64,000 nucleotides of DNA, taken from contig CAVQBP010000028.1 in the NCBI GenBank assembly GCA_963710745.1, forward strand, positions 1 to 64,000, in the 5' to 3' direction. Within the stretch, counting starts at the first letter, position 1; each line of letters begins with the position of its first letter. Of the stretch, positions 43,673 to 54,040 are shown piece after piece. Made by a program: the position numbers and the translations under genes. This stretch comes from CAVQBP01 sp963710745. GTDB taxonomy: Bacteria > Bacteroidota > Ignavibacteria > Ignavibacteriales > Ignavibacteriaceae. The notes under the pieces were generated by a model, which worked only from the letters and a program-made list of their open reading frames with translations, made no database searches and was not told the origin of the DNA.

Positions 43673-45646
43673 TCAGCCGGAAGCTTTTTGAGATGGTGCG
43701 CCTTTGGAATCCTGGAGAGAAAGAGAAATCAGTTTGGTATTCATCTCTTCCGTATCAAAAATATCCGGTTTATAATTAGCTTTGAATGTCGGGACATAAT
43801 ATTTAAATAATTCTACCCAGTCTCTTTTTGTAGTTCCGCCGTTCATGCCGGCAAACTCCTGCACCATTGATTCGATTGATTCGGCGGTATGCATGCAGAC
43901 CAGGCGGGCTTTAAATATTTTTTCATGTGAAGTTGAAATGACACCTTCTTCTGCAGTCAATACTTCTTCAAATAATTTTTCCCCTTCCCTTATCCCGGTA
44001 AATTCAATTTTTATATCCTTTTCCGGCACAAGGTTGTGAAGAAGTATCAGGTCTTTTGCAAGATCCAGTATCTTAACCGGTTCTCCCATATCGAGTACAA
44101 ACACATCGCCGCTTTTACCTGTCGTTGCTGCCTGCAGGACCAGAGCAACTGCTTCAGGAATAGTCATAAAATATCTTTTCATATCGGGATGTGTAATTGT
44201 AATAGGACCCCCGTTTTTCAGCTGATCCATAAAAATCGGCAAGGCACTTCCCCTGCTCCCTATTACATTTCCGAATCTCACTGCGACAAAATTAGAAGAA
44301 CTCCTTTTGGCTGCACTTGTAACAATATATTCGGCAATCCTTTTTGATACGCCCATAATGCTTGAAGGATTGACAGCTTTATCTGTTGAAATTAAAATGA
44401 AATTTTTAACTCCGTACATAATGGCAGAATTTGCAAGATTGTAGGTTCCGATAATATTTACTCTTACTGCTTCTTCCGGGAATTTTTCCATAACAGGAAC
44501 ATGCTTGTATGCTGCGGCGTGGAAAATAACATCCGGCATAAAGTCTTCAAATATTTTATCAACTTTATGACTATTGGAAATATCACACAAATACATTTTT
44601 ACGTTTGCAGCTTTCTGTATTCTGGAAAGCTGTATTTCAAGGTTTGAAAGATCACTCTCATTAATATCAAGTATAGCAATCTCAGCCGGTTCATAGTAAG
44701 TAACCTGCCTGGCAATTTCAGAACCGATTGAACCTGCAGCGCCTGTTATCAATACACGTTTATTCTGAATATAGCTCCTTATTTCTTTTGTATTTATAGA
44801 AACCGCCTGCCTGCCGATAAGATCGCTGAGATCAATATCCCTTATATCTTTAATTCCTACACTGATAGAATTGTAAATATCGTTTACCGTTGAAACAACT
44901 TTAACATCATTTACCCCGCACTCCCTCGCAATATTTAATACTTTCCTGTGGAATAAACGATCTGCAGATAAAACAGAGATGAGAATAGTTTCGATATTAT
45001 ATTTCCTGATTATATCCGGTATTTTTGAAACAGGACCAATTACCCTGATACCCTGCAGATAAATTCCCTGCTTTGAAGGATCATCATCAATAAACCCGAT
45101 AGGATGAAATCTCCTTGTATGGCTTCTGTTTATATCTCTTAAAAGCTGTTCACCGCTGCTTCCGGCACCGATAATTAAAGTCCTCTTAAGCTCAGGCTTA
45201 ATTATGCTTTGTCTCATTACTTCAAGGTATAAACGTTTTGATATTTTAAAGCCTGATGACAGAAGAAAACTGAAAACCAGGTCGATTAATAAAATGCTTC
45301 TGGGGAAACCATTGAAAGCAGGGATATTAAATCCATAAATTACTATAAACAAAATTCCGTTGCTCAGCAGGCATGCCTTAGCGATATTTGCCAGATCCTG
45401 AAGAGAGACAAACATCCACGAAATATCATAAAGTTTAAAAGATGAAAACACAAGCAGCTTAATCAGGAGAAACAGCGGGATTGTCAGGTACAAGTATGAA
45501 GTTATTGTTTCACCGCCGTGCAGTTCGGCTCTGACCAGAAAAGATAAATATACAGCTGAAGTAAATGAAACGGCATCTAAAAGTAATAAAAGTAGTTTTC
45601 GTTTAAAATTTGAAGGATAAAAAAACCAGCCGGTAAATCTGTTCAT
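43673..45646 (-). CDS. Membrane NDP-HexNAc 4,6-dehydratase (WbpM/CapD/PglF type)
   Basis: The 657-residue protein has about four N-terminal membrane helices (to about 120), a first Rossmann domain (RTLIIGAGSSGEQLLRDINR) and the SDR dehydratase domain (KRVLITGAAGSIGSEIARQV). Catalytic-type residues are in LISTDKAVNPSSIMGVSKR, where family members use S/T-D-x and M-x-x-x-K instead of YxxxK. It acts on UDP-GlcNAc, giving a 4-keto-6-deoxy sugar. The DegT aminotransferase upstream would aminate that product. Its start overlaps the sugar transferase stop by ATGA. Confidence 0.92.
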   Translation of the reverse strand: MNRFTGWFFYPSNFKRKLLLLLLDAVSFTSAVYLSFLVRAELHGGETITSYLYLTIPLFLLIKLLVFSSFKLYDISWMFVSLQDLANIAKACLLSNGILFIVIYGFNIPAFNGFPRSILLIDLVFSFLLSSGFKISKRLYLEVMRQSIIKPELKRTLIIGAGSSGEQLLRDINRSHTRRFHPIGFIDDDPSKQGIYLQGIRVIGPVSKIPDIIRKYNIETILISVLSADRLFHRKVLNIARECGVNDVKVVSTVNDIYNSISVGIKDIRDIDLSDLIGRQAVSINTKEIRSYIQNKRVLITGAAGSIGSEIARQVTYYEPAEIAILDINESDLSNLEIQLSRIQKAANVKMYLCDISNSHKVDKIFEDFMPDVIFHAAAYKHVPVMEKFPEEAVRVNIIGTYNLANSAIMYGVKNFILISTDKAVNPSSIMGVSKRIAEYIVTSAAKRSSSNFVAVRFGNVIGSRGSALPIFMDQLKNGGPITITHPDMKRYFMTIPEAVALVLQAATTGKSGDVFVLDMGEPVKILDLAKDLILLHNLVPEKDIKIEFTGIREGEKLFEEVLTAEEGVISTSHEKIFKARLVCMHTAESIESMVQEFAGMNGGTTKRDWVELFKYYVPTFKANYKPDIFDTEEMNTKLISLSLQDSKGAPSQKASG

Positions 45647-46242
45647 CGAATAAGCACCTTAAATGTAGAAAAAATAATTTTAATATCAGTTATCAGGTTA
45701 GCTTCCTTTAAGTACCTTTTATACAGCTGAATTTTATCCGGTAATATTTTATTAAGATAAATTTTTTCATTATTGTCTGAGTCTTTTAAAAGTTTGCTTT
45801 CATTCCGGAATTCAAGAGAAGCATAATCTGTAATTCCGGGTTTTATTTTTAATATTTCCGAATAATCTTCCATATAATATTCAGCATATTTTAATAATTC
45901 GGGCCTGGGTCCTACCAAACTCATATCACCTAAAAGAACATTAAAAAACTGCGGAAGTTCATCAATTTTAAATTTTCTTAAAAATTTTCCAATACCTGTA
46001 ACCCGGGAGTCCTCATGAGATGAAATTCCAATCCCCATTTTTTCGGCATTTTTTACCATAGTACGGAACTTAATAATCTTAAATATTTTCCAGTCCTTTC
46101 CGACCCTTTCCTGCAGGAAAAACACAGGGTAGCCGGAACTTATCAAAATTATCAGAGAAACTGCTATTATTGCAGGAAAAAACAATATAATACCAATCAT
46201 TGTTATTAAAATATCCAAAATTCTTTTAATAAAAAAATACAT
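45643..46242 (-). CDS. Initiating sugar-phosphate transferase (PglC-like monotopic)
   Basis: The 199-residue protein is the short form: one re-entrant/monotopic helix (DILITMIGIILFFPAIIAVS), then FLQERVGKDWKIFKIIKFRT, the catalytic KFKIDELPQFFNVLLGDMS (Asp-Glu dyad) and LVGPRPELLKY. It transfers a sugar phosphate, probably the diamino- or amino-trideoxy sugar made by the neighbours, to undecaprenyl phosphate, the first committed step of repeat-unit assembly on the inner face of the membrane. Confidence 0.92.
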   Translation of the reverse strand: MYFFIKRILDILITMIGIILFFPAIIAVSLIILISSGYPVFFLQERVGKDWKIFKIIKFRTMVKNAEKMGIGISSHEDSRVTGIGKFLRKFKIDELPQFFNVLLGDMSLVGPRPELLKYAEYYMEDYSEILKIKPGITDYASLEFRNESKLLKDSDNNEKIYLNKILPDKIQLYKRYLKEANLITDIKIIFSTFKVLIR

Positions 46243-46312
46243 CTGGCTTACAGTATATTCTCAAAAATTAAAATATATTATCATAATTAGTAAATTTTGC
46301 TAATTATGAGAA

Positions 46313-47473
46313 TTATTTTGTAAATTTTTTCATCAAAGAATTCACATTATCAATAACCTGCTCAATTTGAGAAATTTTCATGCCAGGCCAAATCGGCAGC
46401 GTTATTATACCAGGGTAAATTGATTCAGAAACCGGGAAATCTTCAGTTTTCAGATTAAATGTTTCCCGATAATACGGGTGCCGGTATAATGGAATAAAAT
46501 GGACTGAAACACCGATTCCTTTTTCTTTTAATTCATCGATGAAGCGGGATCTATTAATTGTCAACATATTCAGATTTAATTCCACGGGATATAAATGATA
46601 AGAAGATTCTCTGTCTTCTTTGATCCTGTAAAGTCTGAGAAGATCATTATCTTTAAAGCCATTATTATAAATATCGAAAATTTCTTTCCTTTTAGTCTGC
46701 AATTCATTTACTTTTTTTAATTGAGCTAATCCCAGGCCGGCTTGAATATCAGTAAAATTATATTTAAAACCGGGAGCAACTACTTCATAATACCAGGAAC
46801 CTTCTTTAGAATATCTTTTCCAGGCATCACTGTTTATTCCATGCAGACGCATAATCGAGCATCGCTTTGCAACTTCTTCGTTGTCCGTACAAATCATTCC
46901 GCCTTCACCTGTTGCTAAAGTCTTTGTTGCATAAAAACTGAAACAAGTAACATCACTTAACTGTCCGACTATCTTGCCTTTATAATATGAAGGCAAAGCA
47001 TGTGCAGCATCTTCAATTATATATAAATTATTTTTTTGAGCTATATCAATAATTTCATCCATGTCACACGGCTGCCCGCCGTAATGAACCGGGATAATTG
47101 CCCTGGTTTTTTTTGTGACTGCTTTTTCAATCTGCACAGGATCTATATTATACGTGTCCCGTTGAACATCCACTATAACAGGTTTTGCTTTAAAGTAACA
47201 GATTATTTCTGCAGTTGCCGTAAAAGTAATTGCAGGAATAATAACTTCGTCTCCTTCTTTTAAGCCTATGGCTTCCAAAGCGAGATGAGCTGCAGCAGTC
47301 CATGAGCTTACAGCGACGGAGTTTTTCGTTCCGATAAAAGAATTAAACTCATGCTCAAACTGTAAGGTTTTAGGTCCGGCAGTCCACCAGCCTGATCTTA
47401 CAGCATCGGTTACTTCGTTTATTTCATCTTCCGTAATGTAAGGTCGGTGGAACGGAACAAATTTATTCTGCAT
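46313..47473 (-). CDS. DegT/DnrJ/EryC1/StrS-family sugar aminotransferase
   Basis: The 386-residue protein has the PLP fold of this family: FHRPYITEDEINEVTDAVRS, AVSSWTAAAHLALEAIGL, IEDAAHALPSYYKGK with the cofactor Asp, and CFSFYATKTLATGEGGMICT with the Schiff-base Lys. YNFTDIQAGLGLAQLKKV and HFIPLYRHPYYR are also conserved. With the WbpM-like dehydratase it should form a 4-amino-4,6-dideoxy-HexNAc. Downstream gene order (aminotransferase, transferase, dehydratase) matches Pgl-type pathways, although no acetyltransferase is seen. Confidence 0.92.
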   Translation of the reverse strand: MQNKFVPFHRPYITEDEINEVTDAVRSGWWTAGPKTLQFEHEFNSFIGTKNSVAVSSWTAAAHLALEAIGLKEGDEVIIPAITFTATAEIICYFKAKPVIVDVQRDTYNIDPVQIEKAVTKKTRAIIPVHYGGQPCDMDEIIDIAQKNNLYIIEDAAHALPSYYKGKIVGQLSDVTCFSFYATKTLATGEGGMICTDNEEVAKRCSIMRLHGINSDAWKRYSKEGSWYYEVVAPGFKYNFTDIQAGLGLAQLKKVNELQTKRKEIFDIYNNGFKDNDLLRLYRIKEDRESSYHLYPVELNLNMLTINRSRFIDELKEKGIGVSVHFIPLYRHPYYRETFNLKTEDFPVSESIYPGIITLPIWPGMKISQIEQVIDNVNSLMKKFTK

Positions 47474-47502
47474 ATGATATTTTTAAAATGATATAAAACA
47501 AA

Positions 47503-48209
47503 TTATGATTTTTGTATCCAGCATAAAAGGTGCGTTCGTAAAAAAGGGAAAAAATTAAAAAAATAATATAAAGAAGGATTAACTCTGGCTACTATTCTGC
47601 TCAAAGGCGGCGCCAGGGTTATTTTTCTAAAATAAATTTTCGTATCAGGGAAGAGATTTTTGATACTCCTCTTGGAAATCCCTTTTACGTCGTTATTATT
47701 TGGATTATTATAAATAAAATCATACCATAATATTCCTCCGCCCGGTTTTACTAAATCAAATATTTTTTCTGCCAGCCTTTTTTTGAATTCTTCATTGATA
47801 ATTGAAGAAAAAACAGTTGATTGCAATATAATATCAAAAGTTCCGGGTTCAATTTTCAGATTCAGTGCATCTCCTTCAATAATCGTTACTTCTGACGGTA
47901 AAATCTTTCGGGCATTAAGAACTCTATCTTCAAGCAGTTCATTCCCAATGATGTTTTCGGGTTTAAAACCTAGCTCTATAAATTTTAAAAGATTAGTCCC
48001 TTGCCCACACCCGATCTCGAGTACTTTAAGACCTGAGAGATCGAATAAAAAATTTTTTCTTAAAATAGATAGTAAATTTCTTTCAAATTCCTGCTTTCTG
48101 TATATAACATCACTTTTAAAGGATTATACAGATCTTTGGATAGATTGCTCCTTTTGTTATAGCGGGCTTTTATCTGCTCTATTTCTTCTTTGAAATTTAA
48201 ATCATTCAT
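47503..48209 (-). pseudogene. SAM-dependent methyltransferase, one frameshift
   Basis: Start ATG at 48,209 (MNDLNFKEEIEQIKARYNKR). The frame breaks in an A4 run near 48,115 (one A short of continuing as SDVIYRKQEFERNLLSILRK). The other frame carries the motif I LKVLEIGCGQGTNLLKFIEL, then IILQSTVFSSIINEEFKKRL and LVKPGGGILWYDFIYNNP, ending at 47,503. Class I methyltransferases in such loci methylate a sugar or end-cap chains. The ATG overlaps the glycosyltransferase stop. Confidence 0.8.
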
Positions 48210-49316
48210 TCAACATATCTGAATAAATATTAAACATTTGTTCAACGTTATCATTCCAGTTATAAAATTTTTCGACTCTTTCTCTACCGTTTATGCCCAT
48301 TTGTTTTCTTAGGTCTGGATCATTGAGCAATTTTCCAATTGCTGAAGCTGCTTCAGCGTAATTTTCCTTTCCAACAATAAATCCTGTCTTATTATCTTCT
48401 ACAACTTCCGGCAATCCGCCTGCATCAGAAACAATAACAGGTCTTTCACATGCGGAAGCTTCCAGCACTGCAACACCAAAGCTCTCACTTTCTTCAATTG
48501 ACAAAGACACAAAAATGTCAATCATATTATGATATTTGGGTACTTCTTCATGTTTTATATAACCAGTAAAAACTGTATCCTCATTTATATTTAATTCTTC
48601 GCTAAACCTTTTTAAATAAATTTCCTGAGAGCCTTTACCTACTATTAAAAGTTTTAAAGGAATGTTCAAATATTTTTCCTTTAAAATTTAAATGCTTGCA
48701 GTAAATATTTTATTCCATATTTATTTTCAAGAGCTTTAATTGTTCCTATAACTATATTTCCTCTTGCAAAAATACTATTTACTTCAATATGTTTAAAAAC
48801 AGTTGTGTCTATTCCAAACGGCGTCACCTCAATTTTTTTTGAAGTATATTTCTTAGTTTCTTCTGCCATAATATGACTTGTCGATAAGATTCTGTCTGCT
48901 CTTGAAAGATTAAATTTAAATACAAAAGAAGAGAAAATATTTGTGCGTGGAAAATTAAAAACATCCAATCCGTAGACTGAAATAATCATAGGATGAAAAT
49001 TAGTAAGTGCAGCTAACACTCCATAGCTTGATGCATAATGGGCATGGACTATATCGGGTTTAAATTCTTTAATTATTTTTTTTATTTTCGGCAAAGATTT
49101 CAGATAACTCAATTTAGATAAAGCGGTTTCTGGTAAACTAAATATTTCTTTATCTATCTTTGACGAAGAGATATAAAAGTTTTTTAATCCTGCATAATTC
49201 TCATTGATATAATCAGTTAAGCCGAAAAGAAAAATTTCGATTCCTTTAAGCGTGAGCGAACGAATCCATTTTATTGTGTGTGTTGAACCTGGATCTGCTA
49301 AAATTAATACTTTCAT
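48202..49316 (-). pseudogene. Family 4 glycosyltransferase, one frameshift
   Basis: The N-terminal half (48,681-49,316; MKVLILADPGSTHTIKWIRS, HAHYASSYGVLAALTNFHPM, VTPFGIDTTVFK) and C-terminal half (48,202-48,669, open to about 48,690; LLIVGKGSQEIYLKRF, EESESFGVAVLEASACERPV) are one GT-B protein of about 370 residues. They are joined by adding one T in a T4 run near 48,685 (KF-LKEKYLNIPLK). The E-x-F-G-x-x-x-x-E nucleotide-sugar motif is intact. It adds a sugar to the lipid-linked unit. Confidence 0.85.
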
Positions 49317-49333
49317 TTATATTGGATAAAATT

Positions 49334-50735
49334 TTACAAATTAATATCTGATGTGTTTTTAAGATTCTGATAAATATAGATTACAATCGAAAAGATTATC
49401 CAAAAAGGAAGATCCCTTGTTATCCATCCGTTTGTAAGAAACCCTGTAGATTCAAAAATGGAACGATAAAGCAGACCTATAATTGAACCGGTAATTGCGA
49501 TAACAATAACAGTATATTCAAATTTATTTTTTATATGTTTTCTGACCTTGTAAATTAAATAAAAGAATATAAAAGGTAAGGCAACAGCCCCTATAAAACC
49601 AAAAATTCCTAATTCGGAAAATCTGTATAACCAGAAATTATGTGCATGACCTGTACCAGCCTCCTTATATACGAAATAGATTAATCTTTCATTCCAACTT
49701 CCCAACTGTACGGGTAAATATTTATATATATAGTATTTGAAAGTACCTGGTCCTATACCAAATATTGGATTATCTTTAATAATTCCGAATGCAATATCCC
49801 ATAAAATATATCGCAAATTCTCAAAGACTCTGTTGAATCTTAAAAAAGTCGATATTATATCAATAATTCTTGGGAAAATTGTAATTATTAATATGCAAAA
49901 TAAAAGTACAGATGCAGATAGAATTTTTAAAATTCTTTTATTTAACTTAAATAATATATATATCCCGCTTACAAACGTAGCTAGAAAAGCAGCTCTGGAA
50001 TTCGTTACAAGTAATGCCGCAATTTGAACGACTAATGTAGGAATCAGAAGTAATTTAAATTTTATTTTTTTGAACTTTGGTAAGAAAAGATAAGCTAAAT
50101 TTAGTGAGATACTAATAGCAAAAATCCCTCCTGCTGCAGCGACATTGTTGATATAACCACCTTCATGCGTTAAACCTTGAGTCTCCAGGATAAAGATATC
50201 CGAGTTTTTAAAAAGAATCTAAAATTAAAATCCCAATTATTGTTCCGGAAAATATTAGAGCATTCAGATATAAATATATTTCCTTTTCTCCCTCTATAAA
50301 GGAATATATAATAAAAATCAGGACGAAAAAAACTGATTGACGAAGTACTTCAATGATACCAAGCGAGAAATATGATGAAAAAATTGTGGAAAGCGAAAGA
50401 CTTAATATTGTATAAATTACAAAAAGAATTATAACCCCGGGAATTTTCGGGTATCCGGAAAAATCCAAACCATATTCATGAACAAACAAATAAATGAGTA
50501 TCAAATATCCGAGAAGATTTACCGCAACTCTCAGTGATTCACTTATATCGCTGGTAATAACAAGTAAAGAAATTATTATTAACGGAATTATTAAATCTTT
50601 ACTTCCGAATAAAAACCAGATTAATATTCCCAGCAGGATTAAAGTTGCGACCCACAGATGCGGCAGCGCCAGGAAGGTAATTGATACCAGTATTAAAGTT
50701 AAGAAAATCTCTTTTTTAATTTGTAATCTCCACAT
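49334..50735 (-). pseudogene. O-antigen polymerase/ligase (Wzy/WaaL-like), one frameshift
   Basis: A protein of about 467 residues with roughly 11 membrane segments. The first frame (50,208-50,735) ends ILDSF-stop at GATTCTTTTTAAAAAC, which carries one extra base. The next frame runs on as KNSDIFILETQGLTHEGGYI, has the family motif VTNSRAAFLATFVSGIYILF, and NPIFGIGPGTFKYYIY, GTGHAHNFWLYRFSELGIFG. The large periplasmic loop with H-N-x-x-L is typical of the Wzy_C/ligase family. It would polymerise repeat units in the periplasm. Only one such gene is in the locus. Confidence 0.85.
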
Positions 50736-51887
50736 CAGGATACCGGCTCATTTTTTTTAATACCGATTTTATTGAGAAACGGTTTAACCGAATCGTATAC
50801 TTCCTGCAAAGACAATTGATTCATACATTCATAAAGCGGACAATAAACTCCTGCAAGAGTAAAACAATATTGATGACCGGGTTCCGGAGAACATTCTATT
50901 TTTTTCTGAATATATGCATGGTAGTTTCCAAAAGGCAGGCTAAATTCAGGGTTTGTCGGACCATAAATTGTAAATGTAGCTTTTCCCAGTAAATTAGCAA
51001 TATACAAAGGACCTGTATCATTTGATATAAACACAGAAGATTCTTTGATTTTTGAAATTAGTTCCTCCATCGTCTCAGTTATTGATAATGGAATGTTTTT
51101 CTGCAAAATGTTTTCTTTGATGTCTTCAGGTAATCTATTTTCAGGCGAAATTATTTCAACAGAATAATCATCTTTCAATTTTTCAGCCAGGGAAATAAAT
51201 TTTTCCAGGTTCCATTCTTTCGCCAGATGGACCGAAAACGGGTGGTTAATATTTTTCCCTTTAAATTAATTTCAGTTTTAAATTGATATGTATCATCTGT
51301 CCTGTTAAAATCTGATACTAACTCTGCAGCATCTAAATAGGTATCAATCAAATGAGGAATTTTTCTTCTATTTGCATAATCTGTATATAATCCCTTAAAT
51401 ATTCGTTCGTTCATCCCTGCTATTTTTAAAGCCCTGGAACCAAAAATCAAGGAAGCAGATGCTATAGTACCGGTTAGGTCAACGATTACACCGGGATTTA
51501 ATTTTTTGATTTTTTTTCTGGCATAATTATCTGCAATCCTGTTGCCGAACTTCAGATCAGATTTTTTTATAGTCTGAATCTCCTCTTCGAAAACAAAATT
51601 ATATATACTTTTTGATTCCGGGTAGCACAATATTATTTTATTGTAGTCTTCATATTTTTTAAAAGTTCTTTAACAGCAGGAATTGTAAATACTGTATCAC
51701 CTAAACGGTGTAAAGATATAACAACTAAATTATGGGAATTATTTTTTGATAAGATAAATTTTCTTGTCAAAAGGAATATGCAGTCGGACAGAAAGATTAT
51801 GATTTTTCCAAACGGATAGTTCTTTGCAACTTTCTCAAAAAATCCTTCCTGGCTGTAATATTTTTTATTTTTACCGGTGCTTTTCAA
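50735..51887 (-). pseudogene. Family 9 (heptosyltransferase-like) glycosyltransferase, two frameshifts
   Basis: Three frames form one protein. N-terminal: VVISLHRLGDTVFTIPAVKE (the GT9 R-x-G-D motif). After an A6 run near 51,660: KIILCYPESKSIYNF and GVIVDLTGTIASASLIFGSR. After another A run near 51,255: HPFSVHLAKEWNLEKFISLA and, at the end, SSVFISNDTGPLYIANLLGK, ATFTIYGPTNPEFSLPFG. These are the usual GT9 landmarks (S/N-D-T-G-P, G-P-T-x-P). Each break is one missing base. It probably adds a heptose or similar sugar. Confidence 0.85.
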
Positions 51888-51980
51888 GTTAATGTTCAGA
51901 GCTATTTAAAAACAAATAATAATTTTAATAAAAGTATAAAAAAAATCATAAATTAATAAATGTAATTGTGAAAATTTAGA

Positions 51981-53207
51981 ATGACAAAGATATTATTTAT
52001 TACTCAATATTTCCCCCCTGAAATCGGGGCACCGCAAAACCGCTTATTTGAGTTAGCAGTCAGACTTCAAAATAAAGGTATGCAGATTTCTGTATTAACT
52101 GCCATGCCCAATTATCCTGAAATGAGAATAAAAAATGACTATAAAGGGAAGTTTTATTGTTTTGAAGTGATGGACGGTCTGAGAATATACCGGAGTTATA
52201 TTTTTGTAAAAAAAACAAAATCAATTTTTCCCAGACTATTAAACTATTTCTCATTTGTTTTTTCATCACTCTTAACAGGAATATTAAAAACCCAATCATA
52301 TGACTTTATCTTCTGTGAATCGCCGCCGATATTTCTCGGAATTACAGCATTAATTTTATCAAAAATTAAAAAAGCAAAATTAATTTTCAATGTATCTGAC
52401 CTTTGGCCTGAAAGTGCAGAGAAACTTGGACTTGTAAAAAATAAATTCCTTTTGAAGGTTACTGCGAAACTTGAGGAAACTATCTATAAAAGTTCTTTTT
52501 TAATTACCGGCCAGACACAGGGAATCGTTGAGAATATTTCAAAACGGTTTCCGCAAAAAAAGATCTTCTGGCTGAAAAATGGTGTGGATATAAATTCATT
52601 AGACTCAGTAAAAACAAATAATGAATGGAGAAAGCAGAATAATTTTGAAAATCATGATTTCCTTTTGATTTATGCCGGAATTCTGGGTTATGCACAAGGT
52701 TTGGAAACTATTATATATACAGCAGAGAAGCTAAAAGAATATCCTAATATAAAATTTTTATTTTTTGGAGATGGTCCGGAAAAAAGAGAATTAATTTCAA
52801 TAAAGAATAAACTGAACTTAGTCAACATTTTTTTCTTTCTGCCTGTTTCAAAAAATGAAATAAGACAGATAATAAAATCCGTTGATGCGGCAATTATCCC
52901 ATTAAAGAAAATAGAATTATTTAAAGGGGCAATTCCTTCCAAGATACTGGAGGTACTTGCATTAGGAAAACCGATCCTTTTGGGAGTTAACGGAGAAGCC
53001 AGGGAACTGTTTATTAATTCAGGGAAATGCGGTTTATACTTTGAACCTGAAAATTTTGATGCTCTTTCTAAAAATATTTTGAGATTATATGAATCAGAAG
53101 AGCTACTTAATGAATTGGGTAAAAACGGATATATTTATATAAAGAATAATTTCAACATTGAACGAATAGCGGAAGATTTCTGGAATTTACTTCAAAGTAA
53201 TTCTTAA
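51981..53207 (+). CDS. Family 4 glycosyltransferase (WbuB-like)
   Basis: The 408-residue protein is the only plus-strand gene of the locus. The N-terminus ILFITQYFPPEIGAPQNRLF is the WbuB/WcaI signature; it also has VLTAMPNYPEMRIKNDYKGK, FNVSDLWPESAEKLGLVKNK, FWLKNGVDINSLDS, LLIYAGILGYAQGLETIIYT and the nucleotide-sugar site KGAIPSKILEVLALGKPILL. WbuB-like enzymes transfer FucNAc-type sugars to the growing lipid-linked unit. It is transcribed divergently from the GT9 gene. Confidence 0.92.
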   Translation: MTKILFITQYFPPEIGAPQNRLFELAVRLQNKGMQISVLTAMPNYPEMRIKNDYKGKFYCFEVMDGLRIYRSYIFVKKTKSIFPRLLNYFSFVFSSLLTGILKTQSYDFIFCESPPIFLGITALILSKIKKAKLIFNVSDLWPESAEKLGLVKNKFLLKVTAKLEETIYKSSFLITGQTQGIVENISKRFPQKKIFWLKNGVDINSLDSVKTNNEWRKQNNFENHDFLLIYAGILGYAQGLETIIYTAEKLKEYPNIKFLFFGDGPEKRELISIKNKLNLVNIFFFLPVSKNEIRQIIKSVDAAIIPLKKIELFKGAIPSKILEVLALGKPILLGVNGEARELFINSGKCGLYFEPENFDALSKNILRLYESEELLNELGKNGYIYIKNNFNIERIAEDFWNLLQSNS

Positions 53208-53342
53208 TAGTAAGCAAAAGCTAATCTTTGTTCTATTGTTCTGCCACTAGCACTTCTATGCATTCGACGTGGCTGTCAGTTATTTAAGTTACAGATCACT
53301 ATTAACTTTAACTTTTTTCAATCAATTCTCGAGAGATTACTT

Positions 53343-53993
53343 TTATCTTTTTTCTGCAAAAATAAACCATGCAAATCCTGTAATATCCCAGATACTAAAC
53401 CCGGAGAAACCTTCTTTTTTAATAATTTTCTTTATTATAAAGTAAGGAGAAAAAAATATTCCGATTTTATCTCTCCTGGTTCCGGCTTTAATAATTTTAA
53501 AATTATTTTTAATCAGAACATTAACAATATCTATCAGACTATAAATTTTTTTATGAGTTTCATCATCACAAAAATTTAGAGTCCCCGGCTGGCTGGGCAG
53601 TGACAAAGATTTAACAGAGGGAGTTTCGATATATATTCTCCCACCGCTCTTAATTTTTTTTGAAAAAGCTTCTACTATTTCAATTCCATTGACGATATGC
53701 TCAATAACATGATTCATTATAACTACGTCAAAAAAATTGTCAGGAACTTCTTCAAGTGAATCGTTTTCAAGATCCAGCTTAAAGAATTTGTTCATTAATT
53801 TAAAATCATATTCACTATTATTATATGTTTCTTTATCTACTCCATAATATTCGCATCCGGGAAAATACTTTTTTGTAATAGAAGCCGAATGATTTCCACA
53901 TCCGATATCAAGCATTGAAAACTCTTTATCTTTATAAAGATTATAAATCCTCTTTAACGAAACAGGCATTTTTAAATATTCTATTAAGCTCAT
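53343..53993 (-). CDS. Class I SAM-dependent methyltransferase
   Basis: The 216-residue protein has motif I FSMLDIGCGNHSASITKKYF, acidic motif II YYGVDKET, and FFDVVIMNHVIEHIVNGIEI, typical of Methyltransf_11/23-type enzymes, then RIYIETPSVKSLSLPSQPG. The C-terminal end (FFSPYFIIKKIIKKEGFSGF) is hydrophobic and may touch the membrane. In this locus a sugar or lipid-carrier substrate is likely, but it cannot be named. It faces the WbuB-like gene tail to tail. Confidence 0.85.
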   Translation of the reverse strand: MSLIEYLKMPVSLKRIYNLYKDKEFSMLDIGCGNHSASITKKYFPGCEYYGVDKETYNNSEYDFKLMNKFFKLDLENDSLEEVPDNFFDVVIMNHVIEHIVNGIEIVEAFSKKIKSGGRIYIETPSVKSLSLPSQPGTLNFCDDETHKKIYSLIDIVNVLIKNNFKIIKAGTRRDKIGIFFSPYFIIKKIIKKEGFSGFSIWDITGFAWFIFAEKR

Positions 53994-54040
53994 TTTAATT
54001 ATCGCTTTTCATTTTTTCTAATGATTTGTAAAACAGAATC

